This document shows, one piece after another, positions 35,641-47,912 of a stretch of DNA of 64,000 bases (positions are counted from its first letter, which is position 1; each line of letters begins with the position of its first letter). A program made the position numbers and the translations under genes. The stretch is from assembly GCA_039881145.1 (NCBI GenBank), contig JAYKKI010000037.1, positions 14,829,501-14,893,500 on the forward strand, read 5' to 3'. The DNA is from Druceiella hillmani. Lineage: Eukaryota > Arthropoda > Insecta > Lepidoptera > Hepialidae. Under the pieces are notes generated by a model. It saw nothing but the letters and a program-made list of their open reading frames with translations, had not been told where the DNA came from and ran no database searches.

Positions 35641-38600
35641 GTCAGTATGACCTAATAGCGAATAAAAATTGTATTGGACGCTTGAAGAACTCATGCCAAA
35701 TCCTTTTATGAATATAAAGTGCAAAAAGATAAAATAAATGACACCTTAAATAATTTGCTTACATAACGAAAGTTGAAGCTAGCTAAATGGATTTGTCTTA
35801 CACATATTTGCGTTGCTAGGTATTAGACATTTGAACCTTTTTTTTTAAATTTTTTCTTGAATGCAGTATCGCTCATGTATTTATCATTAACATTTTACAA
35901 ATTATTAAATTATTCGTGACTGTATTTTGTATGACAGTCACAAATTAAACTTTAATGAATTAAACCCCAGTTTCAGTTTCGAAACTTGGGCATGTTCTGC
36001 TTCAAAAACACTTTTAACGAAGTAAAATTTTTAAGGTAAGAAATATTAAGGAATATCAAATATTAAGATAACATTGTATATTGTACCGGCTATTTATACA
36101 ATCTTTTTAATGCAAAATATGGCTAGGAATTTCATGGAAGCAAATAATATGGAAGACGATTTTGAATTCTACAATGTTGGAATTTAATATTATTAAAGTA
36201 AGGTTACATTACTGCTACAGAAATCTTTTAGCAAACCTTTGAATGTATAATTAATTATAGTTATAAGCTAAACTAACCAGTTTAACGGATTTACTCTTTC
36301 TAATTTTCTTTGATGGTGTTTGTAGTCAGATACGTACAAGTGAATTTCTATTGTAAGTTATTTTGTTTGGCCTTTAAGATTTGGTTACGTTCCAGTTGTG
36401 GTGACGTGCGATTTTCTAGATTTTATTATATTAGTTATATTTACAATTGCCCGGAAAAAATTCCGGAAGAGTAGCTTCATCTGCAAACATATATACACAA
36501 ATAATGGTAAGTAAATTTAGCTATAGTAAAATTAATATAAATATGTGCGTACTCTTACAGGACTCAGAGTTGCGTATTCTTACACGATGTAACCGTTCAA
36601 AATACATTAAAACGTGACAATACAAATGTAAGTGCATTAGCTTTCTTAAAATAATATTTCTATTTTTTATTTTTTTTCGACTATTCCCGCATCCCGATAA
36701 AAAAATATTTTGTCCGATGGGATTGCTTTTAAACAAAATGATGTTGCGAGTTATTTAAAAGAAATTTGAAATATTTATGTGCAGTGCTAATAGTTGGATA
36801 TATTTTTGTTGTACCATTTTTTTCGTGAATAAATGTTGGTATGCAATCTTTCACTTACCCATTTTCAATATATTATAAATGCAAAATATGAGTGATAATA
36901 ACAAAGTGCATGTCTAAGAAATTCATGTAAATTAACAAGAGGTTTATCCTACAATACGGTTTTGAAGAACATAATTTCTTCTTTCTGTTAATATACGCAC
37001 TAAATTTATCTTCTTTCTATCCCAAAACAAAGAAAGACAGATATGTTTGTTAAGTCGAAATCGAAATTCGCATCTATTACCGTTGTTGAGATTCTGTTAC
37101 TGTCGGTCATAATAAAAACATAACGAATGTAAATAATAATAAACGTAATTCTGTTAATGTCGGTCGTAATCCGTTTCGGAGGTCGGATCGATACCACCTG
37201 CTTAAAGAGTTGCGCACTAGTCCATTCATTAGTTAGTGACCGTAATAAAAGAATTTTATTTACATATATAGAATAATATCAAAGAACTTAGAAACTATCA
37301 AACAATTTTTAGTTATATAAAAACTAAGTAATAGAAAACATAAAAAAAGTTTGATACAAGTGACAAAATTTTCAACCCCTGTGGATTTAAAATTTTAGAT
37401 AAACTAACTAAATGAAAATAAAAGTTTAATTTATTCGAATGCGAGAATCTGAATAAATTAAATCATATACCTATCTTTAAAACAAAAGTATGAACATGAC
37501 ATCACCTATTGCATTTATTATTTAATTTGTTATTTAATTTTTTAACCAAATATGTAAAAAACATATTGTCAAGTAGCATTACCAAACACTGACTTCTTTC
37601 CCATCATAATGTAATTTATGAAATGCATGTACTTTTGCATGACAATGATATAAGGAACATACAAAGAAGTCACAACGACTTTGTGGTCTTGAAATCTAAT
37701 GCTGGGTGTTGTCGGATCTCGTGATGATACGAGAAAAGGAGACATTATATCTCTTGTACAGATTGTTTCCAAATTACAAGACTAAACTATAGTCTTGAGA
37801 GCATGTTATTATAAATTCATTCAGGAATTAGATAACAAATATATATTTTAACCGTTTTCTTTAAATTATTAATAATAAACGTTTCATCTTTCGTATAATT
37901 ATAAAAATGCATTAAAATTTATGAGTAATTAACGACTCAAATTCTTTAGAAATTGGTACAATATTTTCTTGAGAACAATATAAAAAATAGTATAAGAAAT
38001 CAAATTTACGTATGAGAAATTATGTCGAAAATAATGGGTGTTATTTATAATCATGGATAAGTTACTTGTAAATATAGATTTTATTGGTATACCTGTGTAC
38101 ACTGAAACATTGTTTTTTAACAGTACTCCCGACATCGGAGAATTGGTCTGCATATGTGACAATTACCTAAATCCATTATTGTTTTTTTATTGAAATCCAA
38201 AATGTATGTTTTTGAGAAGATCAGTTATTTTATCAAAACATTACGTATAAATAGATAAAGAAATTTCTCCGTTTACAATCAGTTTACTTTCCAAGATTAA
38301 TTTAATAGTTGAATTGAGAACAGAATATTAACGATATCAATCGCCACTTATTTCATTACAACACGGAGTATATATAGTAAACTGCGTGAGGAGGATTATA
38401 ATGTAGCATAACAAGAAATTTAATATCAAGATTTATTTACCTTCAAGATAATTTTCATTTCAAATCTTTAAGACCAATAGCAAAATATGTTACTTAGGTG
38501 ACTCACTGAATATGTCTCTAAGTTACGTTAAAACGAGTTGCCGGTTCGGTAATTGCTTCAAACTACAGAATTTTAGAGTTAATCATTATCCGCATAAAAC

Positions 38601-38763
38601 TGAATTATAATAGATTTTGCCCTAGCTTATTTGTTTAAAGGTAAATTGTTTTATGAGGTTATTTACGTCTCGCGATTAGATGTCATACCTACCTAGACTA
38701 CGTGGAAAAAAGCAAATATCCATTTATTCATTAGCGACAGATTTACTATTCCTCAAAGAAATA

Positions 38764-38790
38764 TTAGGTTGGCTAGTAAGTTTTTAGCCA
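38764..38790 (+). repeat. mariner 5' terminal inverted repeat
   Basis: Starts TTAGGTTGGCTAGTAAG. TTGGGTTGGC-type ends are typical of the mellifera subfamily of mariner. Confidence 0.9.
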
Positions 38791-38920
38791 CAATTTAGGG
38801 ACTTTTCTAGAAATATTCTCGAAACTACTATAAGGTTTTACTGTAGGGTATAAATAGGTCAAAGTACAGTCAGTTGACAACAGTCAGTGCTGAAGTTTTA
38901 AGTGAATTACATAAAATATA

Positions 38921-39014
38921 ATGGATTTAAATAGATATCAAATAAGCATTCAGTTCATTTACGAATTATGTCTTAGTCACGAAGCAAATACTGCCACAAT
39001 TAATATATATATAC

Positions 39015-39048
<34 letters not shown>

Positions 39049-39055
39049 TTATATA

Positions 39056-39090
<35 letters not shown>

Positions 39091-40003
39091 TGCGATGGAC
39101 GAGTCCACGATATGTTACGCAACGGTAAACATTTGGTTGAGAAAATTCAGAAATGAGAACTACGATCTTACGGACGAAACCCGTACCGGACGTCCTATTG
39201 AATTTAACGTCCAACGATTATGATGCCTATTGAGGAGGATCCTCGACTGACGACTCGCCAATTGACAGATGAGCTACACTGCAGTCATGACGCCATAGAA
39301 ACACATTTGTATGAAAAGTTTCATAATACGATGTGCGGATACCACACGAGTTGTTATCATATCACCTTCAGGGCGGAGTTGATACTTATCAACAGTTATT
39401 GACATTGAAATGTAACTTTGACTGGCTAAATCAGTAAGTAAATGGCGATGAGAAGTGGGTACATACGTTAACCATACACGCAAACTTCAATGGTCGGGTT
39501 TCGGAGAAACAGGAGTTTCAGTATCCAAACTTGAAATAAGTGTCAAAAAGGTGACGCTCAGCTGCTGGTGGAATGCCAAGGACATTATTCATTGGGAGGG
39601 GCTTTCAGAAAAATCTACAATTAATACATATATTTACTGTTAAGAACAATTGGATCGATTAGCTATAAAATTGTATAGTCAAAAGGATTAAGTTTATTTT
39701 CTACATGATTATGCTGGACCACATATTGCAAAACGTACTTGTGATAAATTAAAGGAGCTCGGCTGGGTTCTACTTACTCATCCACCATATTTGCCAGATA
39801 TTGCTTGCTCTGATTATCATTTATTGAGGGTTCGAAACAACCATTTACGTAAAAAAAATCGACATTAATAATATCTCCAAAACGACTTAGCACAGTTTTT
39901 TGAGTCAAAGTCACCGAAATTTCACAAGAAAGGCATATTGTCACTGCCAACTAGATGGTGACAAGTAGTAGATAATAATGGCACATACTTAAATGAAATT
40001 TAG
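38921..40003 (+). pseudogene. mariner DD34D transposase, inactivated
   Basis: Starts MDLNRYQISIQFIYELCLSH, is then broken by an 86-bp (TA)n tract in the helix-turn-helix region, and resumes with VNIWLRKFRNENYDLTDETR and TGRPIEFN (the linker block normally GRP). The catalytic part keeps all three Asp residues: GDEKW (codon 39448), LHDYAGPH (39707) and CSDYHL (39812). Exactly 34 residues separate the last two, so this is DD34D. A frameshift near 39465 precedes YVNHTRKLQW and WWNAKDIIHWEG, stops occur after TYIYC and QKD, further stops follow RKKNRH, and the gene ends PTRW, stop, QVVDNNGTYLNEI at TAG 40001-40003. It cannot encode an active enzyme. It normally would cut and paste its own DNA in the nucleus. 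Confidence 0.92.
39003..39088. repeat. (TA)n microsatellite inside the transposase gene
   Basis: About 86 bp of TA dinucleotides with a few C substitutions, inserted between ANTATIN and the VNIWLRKF block of the transposase. Confidence 0.97.
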
Positions 40004-40047
40004 TGTAACATATAATTTTTTTAATAAAAATTGTTGGCAGCAATTCT

Positions 40048-40074
40048 GGGTTAAACATTTATTAGCCAACCCAA
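40048..40074 (-). repeat. mariner 3' terminal inverted repeat
   Basis: Read inward on the minus strand it begins TTGGGTTGGCTAATAAATGT, the partner of the 5' end. Confidence 0.9.
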
Positions 40075-41128
40075 AATTGATCAAAATTAAATTACGATAT
40101 AATGAGCAGTTTAGGCATTTAAAATGGAAATATATATATATTTATATGGAAATATAGATTAAGGCAATTTTTCCTATTATAAGAAAATTTGGACGTAATT
40201 CGTGAGATTTTGAATATTTCTCAAGGTGGTAAAAGATCTTCTGACTTTTATGCTTTGGATGACTTTCATACTATGGGGGGAAAAAGATAAGAGGATAATA
40301 TCCGACACAGTTTGTCTTAGCATAATCTTCTTAAGAAGGCCGGGAGACATTCTGGACAGTACAGTCACGGAAAGAAAAAAGAAACAAAATTATTTTTTTC
40401 ACGTTATAACCTTGCATTTTTTCACAGAAAATAATGGATATATATACGTCAGTCTTAAATAGGCAAACATACAAGCATTATGCTTACCGCCGATATTTTA
40501 CGCAAAATAATAAATTCTCAACGAAGGGCCAAAAGATTCAATCACCGAATATCCAAAAGTTTGAGGTGTACACAAAAATTTATATGTGCTTTTTTTACAA
40601 GGTATTTTAAATGAGATTATTTTAGCAAGCATGGAAAAGATTATGTTTTGAGAAGCTGTTATATTGAAGTAGAGACCGTCAGATTTAGATTCACGGATTT
40701 TTATGCAGCTTCAAATCTAAAATCTCAAGGTTTACAATTGTAGTAAGGTAGACATGGTGTTGCCGGAGAGTACTATGAAGGCATAGATGATATATTAAAG
40801 TAATAACAAAGCCACAACTCTCTCAGATGCTTTCTTTGCTAATGTCGTTTATTCTTTATTTCATTTCGCAATATTCCTAAACGCTTCTCATACATTTATG
40901 TACGAATTCTAGAATCAATTCATCTCGCTCTTCATACTTAACTTGAGATAAAGTAACTCATTGACTAGATACGAGATCATTGGAATAATGCAATGTAGGA
41001 TGTAAGTACATAATAATAAATAATCTCTTAATCGGCACCCACTAGGACGCATATTCCTCTGGTCTAGTAACGTAATTGAGAATGTTCTAATTCAAAAATT
41101 ATATGTTTTCTCATTCATTATATCCTAT

Positions 41129-41129
41129 G

Positions 41130-41187
<58 letters not shown>
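41129..41187. repeat. (TA)n microsatellite
   Basis: About 58 bp of TA dinucleotides with one TACATA interruption. Absent at the mirrored position near 53.4 kb. Confidence 0.97.
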
Positions 41188-41189
<2 letters not shown>

Positions 41190-44100
41190 GATGATTTTGT
41201 TATACTATTTACCACAAAGAAATTTTGTTTAAAATATAGTTAGTCTTTCACTTTTAAATTAAAATAAAGTCTATATATTTTTCATTTAAAACATTAAAGC
41301 GAAACTTTTTACCATTAAAATTTCTTGGAGCAATTTGCAAATAAAAATGCTATTACATAATAGAAAGTTTTATTTATCCTCGGTGGCAAAAATTTACTTC
41401 GCATCTAAGGTTATTTAATAATTCAAACACAAATACCGTTGCGGAAAATTCTTTCTGCGGTTTTCCTTTAAAAATTAACATCGTTTTGTGCACCTTTCAA
41501 AGGTCGACCGTCCAACATTTTGTCTTTTGCACGTAATCAAATTAATATTTCAAATTTGACGACTCGCCTTGATAAAAGACGATTAAGGGAATTGCCTAAA
41601 GTTTGGTCCCGAAATCATTTCGAACGTGATTCTTTTAATCGATTTCAAACACGACTCTCTCCCTTTTTTGTCGTTGAAAAGAATTTGAATTAAAGTTTAA
41701 TAATTTTAATTTATTTACCTCTAGTTGTCTAGTCTCATATCTCGCGCAGGAGATGTACCAGAGAATGTTTTTTACTGAGAGATCTTCTAAATTGCTGATC
41801 TCTTAGTTATTGTAGCGTGTGAAAAAAGTCATCCGTGTGAAAAAAGAAAATAAAAACACATAAACACAACACAAATACACAGGGTACATGATAAACACAT
41901 CCAAAAGAATTTTAAAATATTTGTTTCTTATATCTCTAGTAAGATACAACAGTTGTTATTCCACAGTAACAAATCTTAAAACAAAATATTATATAAATTT
42001 CTTTTTTATTTTCAAAGCAACTGTCATTCATTTGCCATATAGTTTCAATATTCATTAAAATGTACACAACTTATTGTTTACACGGTAAACACTACCCCCA
42101 TGCAAAAAGAGGATAAATTTGACGCCCGTGTGAAAAACAAAAAAGTCAATACATCATTGCTTGTGTTCTCAGTAAATGAAAAATACATATTATTTGCATA
42201 GGTGATGGTGCATTCTTACAATGTCTCAAATTCGTTTAAGGACGTCTATTTAAAAATGCCAGCAATTTCTGCTACAAGAATTTTCACGATGTATTACTTT
42301 TTTTTTTAATTTATAAAAATTGATTGTATTTTATCATAAAGAAAATTATTATTTATTTTATTACAATTGAGTTTCAAATACTAAAAATGTTCAAATTGAG
42401 CAGCTCTCGCCGTGAGGTGGCTATTTATTTTCTGGACAACCTTAAGTGAGTACAGGGCACACGCGGGACGCATTGGACTATACACCTAATCTTGGGTTAA
42501 TTTGTGCGTTTAAAATTATAGTTTATTAAGTAACATAAAACAGATGAAGTGTATAGTATAAGTTACTTGCAATTTTTTATCAAAGCTGCTGTACATTATA
42601 ATTATAAGATACAGAGTAATTAAACAAACAGACGTAATGTATATTATAAGTTACTTGAACAATTTGTTTAATGACACTAAATACAACTAGTGACACTTTC
42701 TTACATATGTAAGAAGGAATGATCCCGTCACTTCGGATTTAAAAAAAATTAATTTTCTGTTTTCGATGACCTATACGATAATCTTTGACGTTTTTTACTT
42801 TTCTCATGGACCCCAAATTTTAATTTTTTTTAACAGCTTCTTTCCAAGTTTGTAGGGACAGGGGAAGTCTCTTATAATTTTAATAATCCGTAAACCAGTC
42901 GCTGTCAAAATAGTGAAACTATTCAATTAAGTGATTTAGGCATTTGGAAAGATAAGAATATGAAATTTTCAAGTTTGCTTCAGTCTTTATATAAATTTCG
43001 CTTCTTATATTTAATTCTGGTGCACAGAAATTCTCGACTTGTTTGACTTCACACGGGGACTTAGCGAATGTAATTTTAATTTTGACATAATTGTTACAAA
43101 GTTTTATATGAAAAAATGTTATCAAAAGTTATTTACATTTCTACTCACTTTAAACTAAATTTTGTATTTTGTAAATTATTCGGTTTAGATATGAAAATAT
43201 GACAATTTTAATACTTTTGTACTTCTGTATGCAACCATTAAAATAAATAGCTTTTTCAAAGAACAAATGAAAAGATGAGATGTGAAAAGAAAAATTAGGA
43301 TTTAATTAATATAAAGAATAATTCATATTATATACTATACATTACAATTCATGTTATATATACATATTGCTCTAAATAAAGTTTCCGTTTAAAAAACACC
43401 TATTATATGGCAGCAGAAATTACATTCCGTACATATTTAGAATTTTATGAACAAGGTGGTAATATTTATATTTTTTCCACCGTGTCCAATATATAATTCG
43501 CTTGGTTAGGCTTCATGAGAAAAATGTTTCCATTCCCAAATTCGAATTAAACCTTATTATCTAAATATATTTATTTAGTTAATTTTGCGAAAGATTTACT
43601 CAATATCATGGATAATCAGTAGTAAATAATTTAGTAAGCAGTACAGAAAATTTGAATAATAGAAGAGATCAAATATTTAAATATTTAAGGTATGAAATAT
43701 AATAAACAAAATATATTCAATTGGGAACACATTCTTTTCAATTAAGGGAAAAAATATTTAAAATAACAACACCGTTTTTTTAAAATGCGTGATATAACTT
43801 ATTACAGAATATATTTCACAATATAAACACGATGAAGTTATAAACTGTGAATTAGAAGCATTAAGTGCTTTAAAAGACTATAAGTAGAGTCCAATACTGT
43901 GACAGCTAGCTATTAGGGTAGCTTTTATAACTATCTTATACTTTTATAACTATCTCTCAAATCGTCTTCTTCATATTAATTTACAACTGCGATAATTTTG
44001 TAATGACATAGCAATTAGAAGTGAATAACTTTTAGTTTCGTAGATTCCATTACATCACATTAGCTGGTTAGTTATGGTTACACCTAATGAAGCGTTTTGA

Positions 44101-45804
44101 AAAAACATAATTTTCCTTATCTAATATTTTCCTTCTAGTAAATTATGAAATCCTCTTTTTATCTCACCTCTTGACGAACTGTTCTTTGGAAAAAATTGGC
44201 AAACGTAATACAAATAAGAATGTTTAAATTGTACTTTTTAAAATTATTTTTTAGCTTTGATGTTTCCTATGAACATTTCCGTCAAAAGCAAAGTAAGTTC
44301 TCCTAAGCATCATTAATTAAATTGCGCTTATCCTCGTGTAAACGGGGATAAAAATTAATGCGCAATTAATCCCCCTTCATAGTTCTTTGATTTTTTAATA
44401 GATTTCTCTTTAAAAAATTTCCATCTTTTCTATTAAACTGCATTTTTCTAAATTTCTTATTTACTCTTGTTAAATTTTGATTTAAAAAACTTTTGTGTTT
44501 TTTTTGGCAAAGTAAGTTTATTTTTCATTTGTACAAAATTTCGTAAGTTTAAACGTCGTGAGTATAATCGTTAAAGTGTTTATATGGGGATTTACACCGT
44601 TTATACATTTATTGTACGCTTAGTAATTATAAGTTTGAATGGCGAATGTATAACTAGTTTTTATTAGTGGGACTGATAACATATGCGACTACGTTATTTG
44701 TGTTTATGAGAATAATTTTAATTTCATTTTGTTAAAAATAAAGGTACAAAATTTAATTAAGTAGTGTTGTATGCTATTGACGTAAGAAGTAATTTAAAAT
44801 TGACCATCATTATTATATAGCATTGAAATTACATATGATGCTGCTGTTTAATATTGTACATAATTTCTGTACTACATTCTTCATTTACATAATATGAAAA
44901 CACTTGAGTCTGGTGTGTGCGGGCATTAACTCCCAACAAATGCCTCCGTTGAGCGTAACATTAACACTGAGTATATTCACTGAATACTCTTAAAAATAAT
45001 GTATTTTTTATTTTATATTCTAATCTTGCAATTCACTTTTACCGACTCGTATTGTTATTATGTGTATGTTTTTTATAGGTAAGAACTTTAACCAAAATTC
45101 TAATTATACACATGCAAACTCACATTAGGAAGAACGAACCCTAGAAATTCTATAACTATTTCTTTAATTATATTATTCAAACCGTGAACAATTAAATAAA
45201 AAAATGTAAAATTCTGAATACTTAAAATGATATAATTTGTTAATGCAATAATTTAACTTTGGTCACGCGTACAATTTAATATTAATGTTATAAATATTAT
45301 AAGTGTGAAATAACACTTCACTCCATTAATCAAAATGAAGATTAAGAGATTGTACATTCGAACAATAAAACTGAAAAAGATATATTTAATACATCGAAAA
45401 CTAATTCATTCAAAATCGGCCGCGAAAAACAGTCATCTGTTAATAATTTATAAATAGACCTAGAATCGATTTTTCAATCGTCAAGTAAAGAATCTAATAA
45501 GAGTTGTTTTTTAAAACGAGCTTGTATGAACCTTCATCCTCAGACAACTGATGCTAGCTGAATTATCCGACAACGGAAGAATAAATTAATCTTTGATAAA
45601 ATAACCAAGTAACTGTTATTCACCAACTTGCATCTGTCATATTGATATTTTTTCTCAAGTATTGATAATGTTTTAATATTTATGTTAAAATAACACCCGT
45701 ATTTTTATACAAAATTTTGTATTATTTTATTATAAAACATCGTATTTACTGAAATTGTGGATACACATAAGCTAAGCGGTTGGTAACTTTAATTGGATTT
45801 GAAT

Positions 45805-46133
45805 GAAATATTTGTAAATATTGAATATATTTGGCGTTAATTTTGTAGAAATTCATTATTCACAATTAAATGAAACTACTTGATGTAGTATTATTTCCAC
45901 TTTCTTTAAGTTCTTTACCACGACCTAGTATAGTACACATTCGTTGTACTACAACATCTACAGGTGGGCTATTAACAAAGATTCTTTGCTAATCAAATAA
46001 ATAAAAGAATCTTTGCTAATAGCTCATCTGAAGATGTTGTAATATAACGAAACCTAGGTCGTGGTAAAGAACTTAAAGAAAGTAGAAACAATACTACATC
46101 ACGTAGTTTCATTTAATTGTGAAATATTTGTAA
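45805..46133. mobile_element. Fold-back insertion of repeat family R (copies c and d) with 13-bp target duplication
   Basis: Two copies of family R face outward from a centre near 45.99 kb: copy c on the minus strand (45818-45985) and copy d on the plus strand (46005-46120). The join contains aaagattctttgctaat and aaagaatctttgctaat. GAAATATTTGTAA at 45805-45817 is repeated exactly at 46121-46133, so the 303-bp unit between is an insertion, and the right arm of P2 (about 49.58 kb) lacks it. Copy d ends about 43 bp earlier than copy c. Copy d keeps the hammerhead-like order (CTGAAGA at 46028, stem II, GAAACCTAGGTC, then GTGG, which can pair with CTCAT upstream using G-U pairs). Copy c has an insertion between GAA and CTAGGTC. 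Inverted terminal repeats and variable-length target duplications are known for Penelope-like elements; the assignment is inference. Confidence 0.6.
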
Positions 46134-46556
46134 TCAAGAATTAGACATTTGTCAATACCAATATAAAATTCTTGATTTTCAAAGAATACCGATCTAACAA
46201 ACGAGCATCGTTGATCTTTATTTCTCTCTCTATAGTTACGTTATTCAAATAATTAAAAAGAATAAAACTTCCAATAACTATCTATTGAAAATATGTAAAT
46301 GTTTTATCAGATCGATTATTATTGGAATGAATTAATTAATTATTTGATAGCTTCTTCGCTGTATTAAAAATCATCCCTAACTTTTATTTACTTCTTACTA
46401 GTGGGCCTGGTAATAATTATAAATAGAAACTGGCCTATTTATTTACTTTTTTAAGATTTTCCTTTCACCGTGCCGCGATTTACATATTTTTAGAAATAAA
46501 AATAAATATAAGCAACCAGATCTACTAAAAGTTTGTGATTAGCTAAATTCCCGATT

Positions 46557-46738
46557 ATTTCAGTCAGCCGCTAATAAACAAATCCCCGCTCTATTACAGT
46601 CGTGCCGGCTATTATATCTTGGTGCGAACGTCAAGTTTAATTTAAAACTCAATTCGCCTCTGGCTTTCCGCCTAAACAGCTTAATATCATTCTAACCCGA
46701 AACTATCGTAGACTTCCGCAATACTCGGAAACCTGAAT
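46557..46738 (+). other. Conserved island of P2, left copy
   Basis: Matches the reverse complement of 48991-49172 without gaps at about 145 of 182 positions by hand count (about 80%). Similarity continues in both directions, to about 46930 with 48810. It is less AT-rich than the surroundings. Shared words include cgtgccggc, aagtttaatttaaaa and ggaaacctgaat. No open frame is conserved between the copies. Confidence 0.8.
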
Positions 46739-47882
46739 AACCGAGAATTGATGCAAAACTTCCGACAGCACCAATTAAGGGCTAATTGTTTCATTTATGT
46801 CTACTTCGTTTGCTGGTTGCCGGCATTCTACCTTATTTGTTCTTCAAATTAGTTCCTTTAGAGGACTGCACCCTAAGGATATTGTTATCTTGTTAAAAAT
46901 ACTCCCCGGTTATATTCGGTGTAATTTGATGCTTTTTTATATAGTAACGACTACGTACCAAGTATTTTAGCTCGACTTACATTGAGCAAGAATCGTTTAG
47001 TAAGAAAATTATCGGATTTCTTTATCTGAGAAAAAGACTTCAGATCATATTGGGTAATGTTTGAAAGTTGTGAAAACATAAATAAGATATCAAGAAAACA
47101 TAAGACGATAGAAGGTCGGTAATAAACGTCATTTATTCTAATTTAAACTGCCCTAAACTTGCAGTCATTCTACCTTCCTAGTCATTTATACATCGAGAAA
47201 TTTAGTTACATCAAATACCAGTTACCACCGCGCGATAGACAGGGAAATAAGTAAAACCTTAGGTTACAGAAAAATTAATAAAAATATTGCTGCTTCGGCC
47301 ATATTCAGGTAATAATTTTTTGTACTCAACTACATAAGTAAAGATATTTTATAGTTTTTTTTCTGTTAAACACATGCGCTCCTTCCTATTGAACTCTGTT
47401 GCTTAAAAAATATAACGATAACATATCAATAATATTATTTCCAATTATGCTTCCGACATTACTTTTAATTATTGTCCTCTATAGTTTATGGTAAATTAAA
47501 ATGTAAATAAAAATGTTGTTGGGATTGTGACGTCTGACGACAGTAATAAAACTTTATGCAAGTCATTTAGGAAAAAAAAGAATAAGTGCATGAATGTTTA
47601 ATAATATTATTATATAATTAATATCTAAAAAATATTAGCACCTAAGAAGTATTTAAATAATTAGTACATTCCGAAACAATTCATACTTCATAGGTTTTAC
47701 TTTCCATTCCATCCACAAATCAATTTTACTTTTTTTTCAACTACGATACCGCTATATAGTCTATTAGTTATGGAGTCTCTTGAATCTCTATCTGAATCTC
47801 TTTCTCTATAGAAAATAAAAATTATTCGAAATTCAAAAGATTTTATTTCTTTCATTCGCCCATATATAAATAAAATGATAAA

Positions 47883-47912
47883 GAGCGAAACAGACGATTA
47901 TCTTTTTCGCTC
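47883..47912. repeat. Central hairpin of P2
   Basis: gagcgaaa (47883-47890) and tttcgctc (47905-47912) are exact complements with a 14-nt loop. The hairpin centre (47897.5) agrees with the centre predicted from the inner pairs (sum 95.74-95.78 kb, about 47.88 kb). P2 therefore has essentially no spacer. Confidence 0.75.

Larger units (their letters stand above)
38764..40074 (+). mobile_element. mariner element (mellifera-type ends), degenerate
   Basis: Terminal inverted repeats begin TTAGGTTGGCTAGTAAGTTT at 38764 and TTGGGTTGGCTAATAAATGT read inward from 40074; 21 of the first 26 positions agree. The left flank is TA (38762-38763) and the right flank AA, a decayed TA target duplication. The empty site survives in the other arm of P2 near 55460, where actattcctcaaagaaata runs on without an insertion. 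The length of about 1.31 kb is the family norm plus a (TA)n expansion. Confidence 0.93.
36610..47882 (+). repeat. Palindrome P2, left arm
   Basis: Matches the reverse complement of 47.9-58.06 kb in reversed order over its whole length. Examples: 36600-36640 with 58050-58090; 36670-36765 with 57895-57980; 37560-37790 with 56850-57060; 38260-38340 with 56240-56350; 38640-38710 with 55520-55620; 40610-40740 with 54595-54725; 40780-40890 with 53590-53700; 41470-41640 with 52920-53110; 42095-42150 with 52590-52645; 42380-42480 with 52240-52380; 42700-42860 with 51930-52100; 43505-43550 with 51190-51240; 43820-43910 with 50850-50945; 45595-45760 with 49620-49790; 46557-46738 with 48991-49172; 47020-47160 with 48590-48720; 47765-47790 with 47990-48015. 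It is interrupted by a mariner copy and a fold-back insertion that the right arm lacks. Confidence 0.92.
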
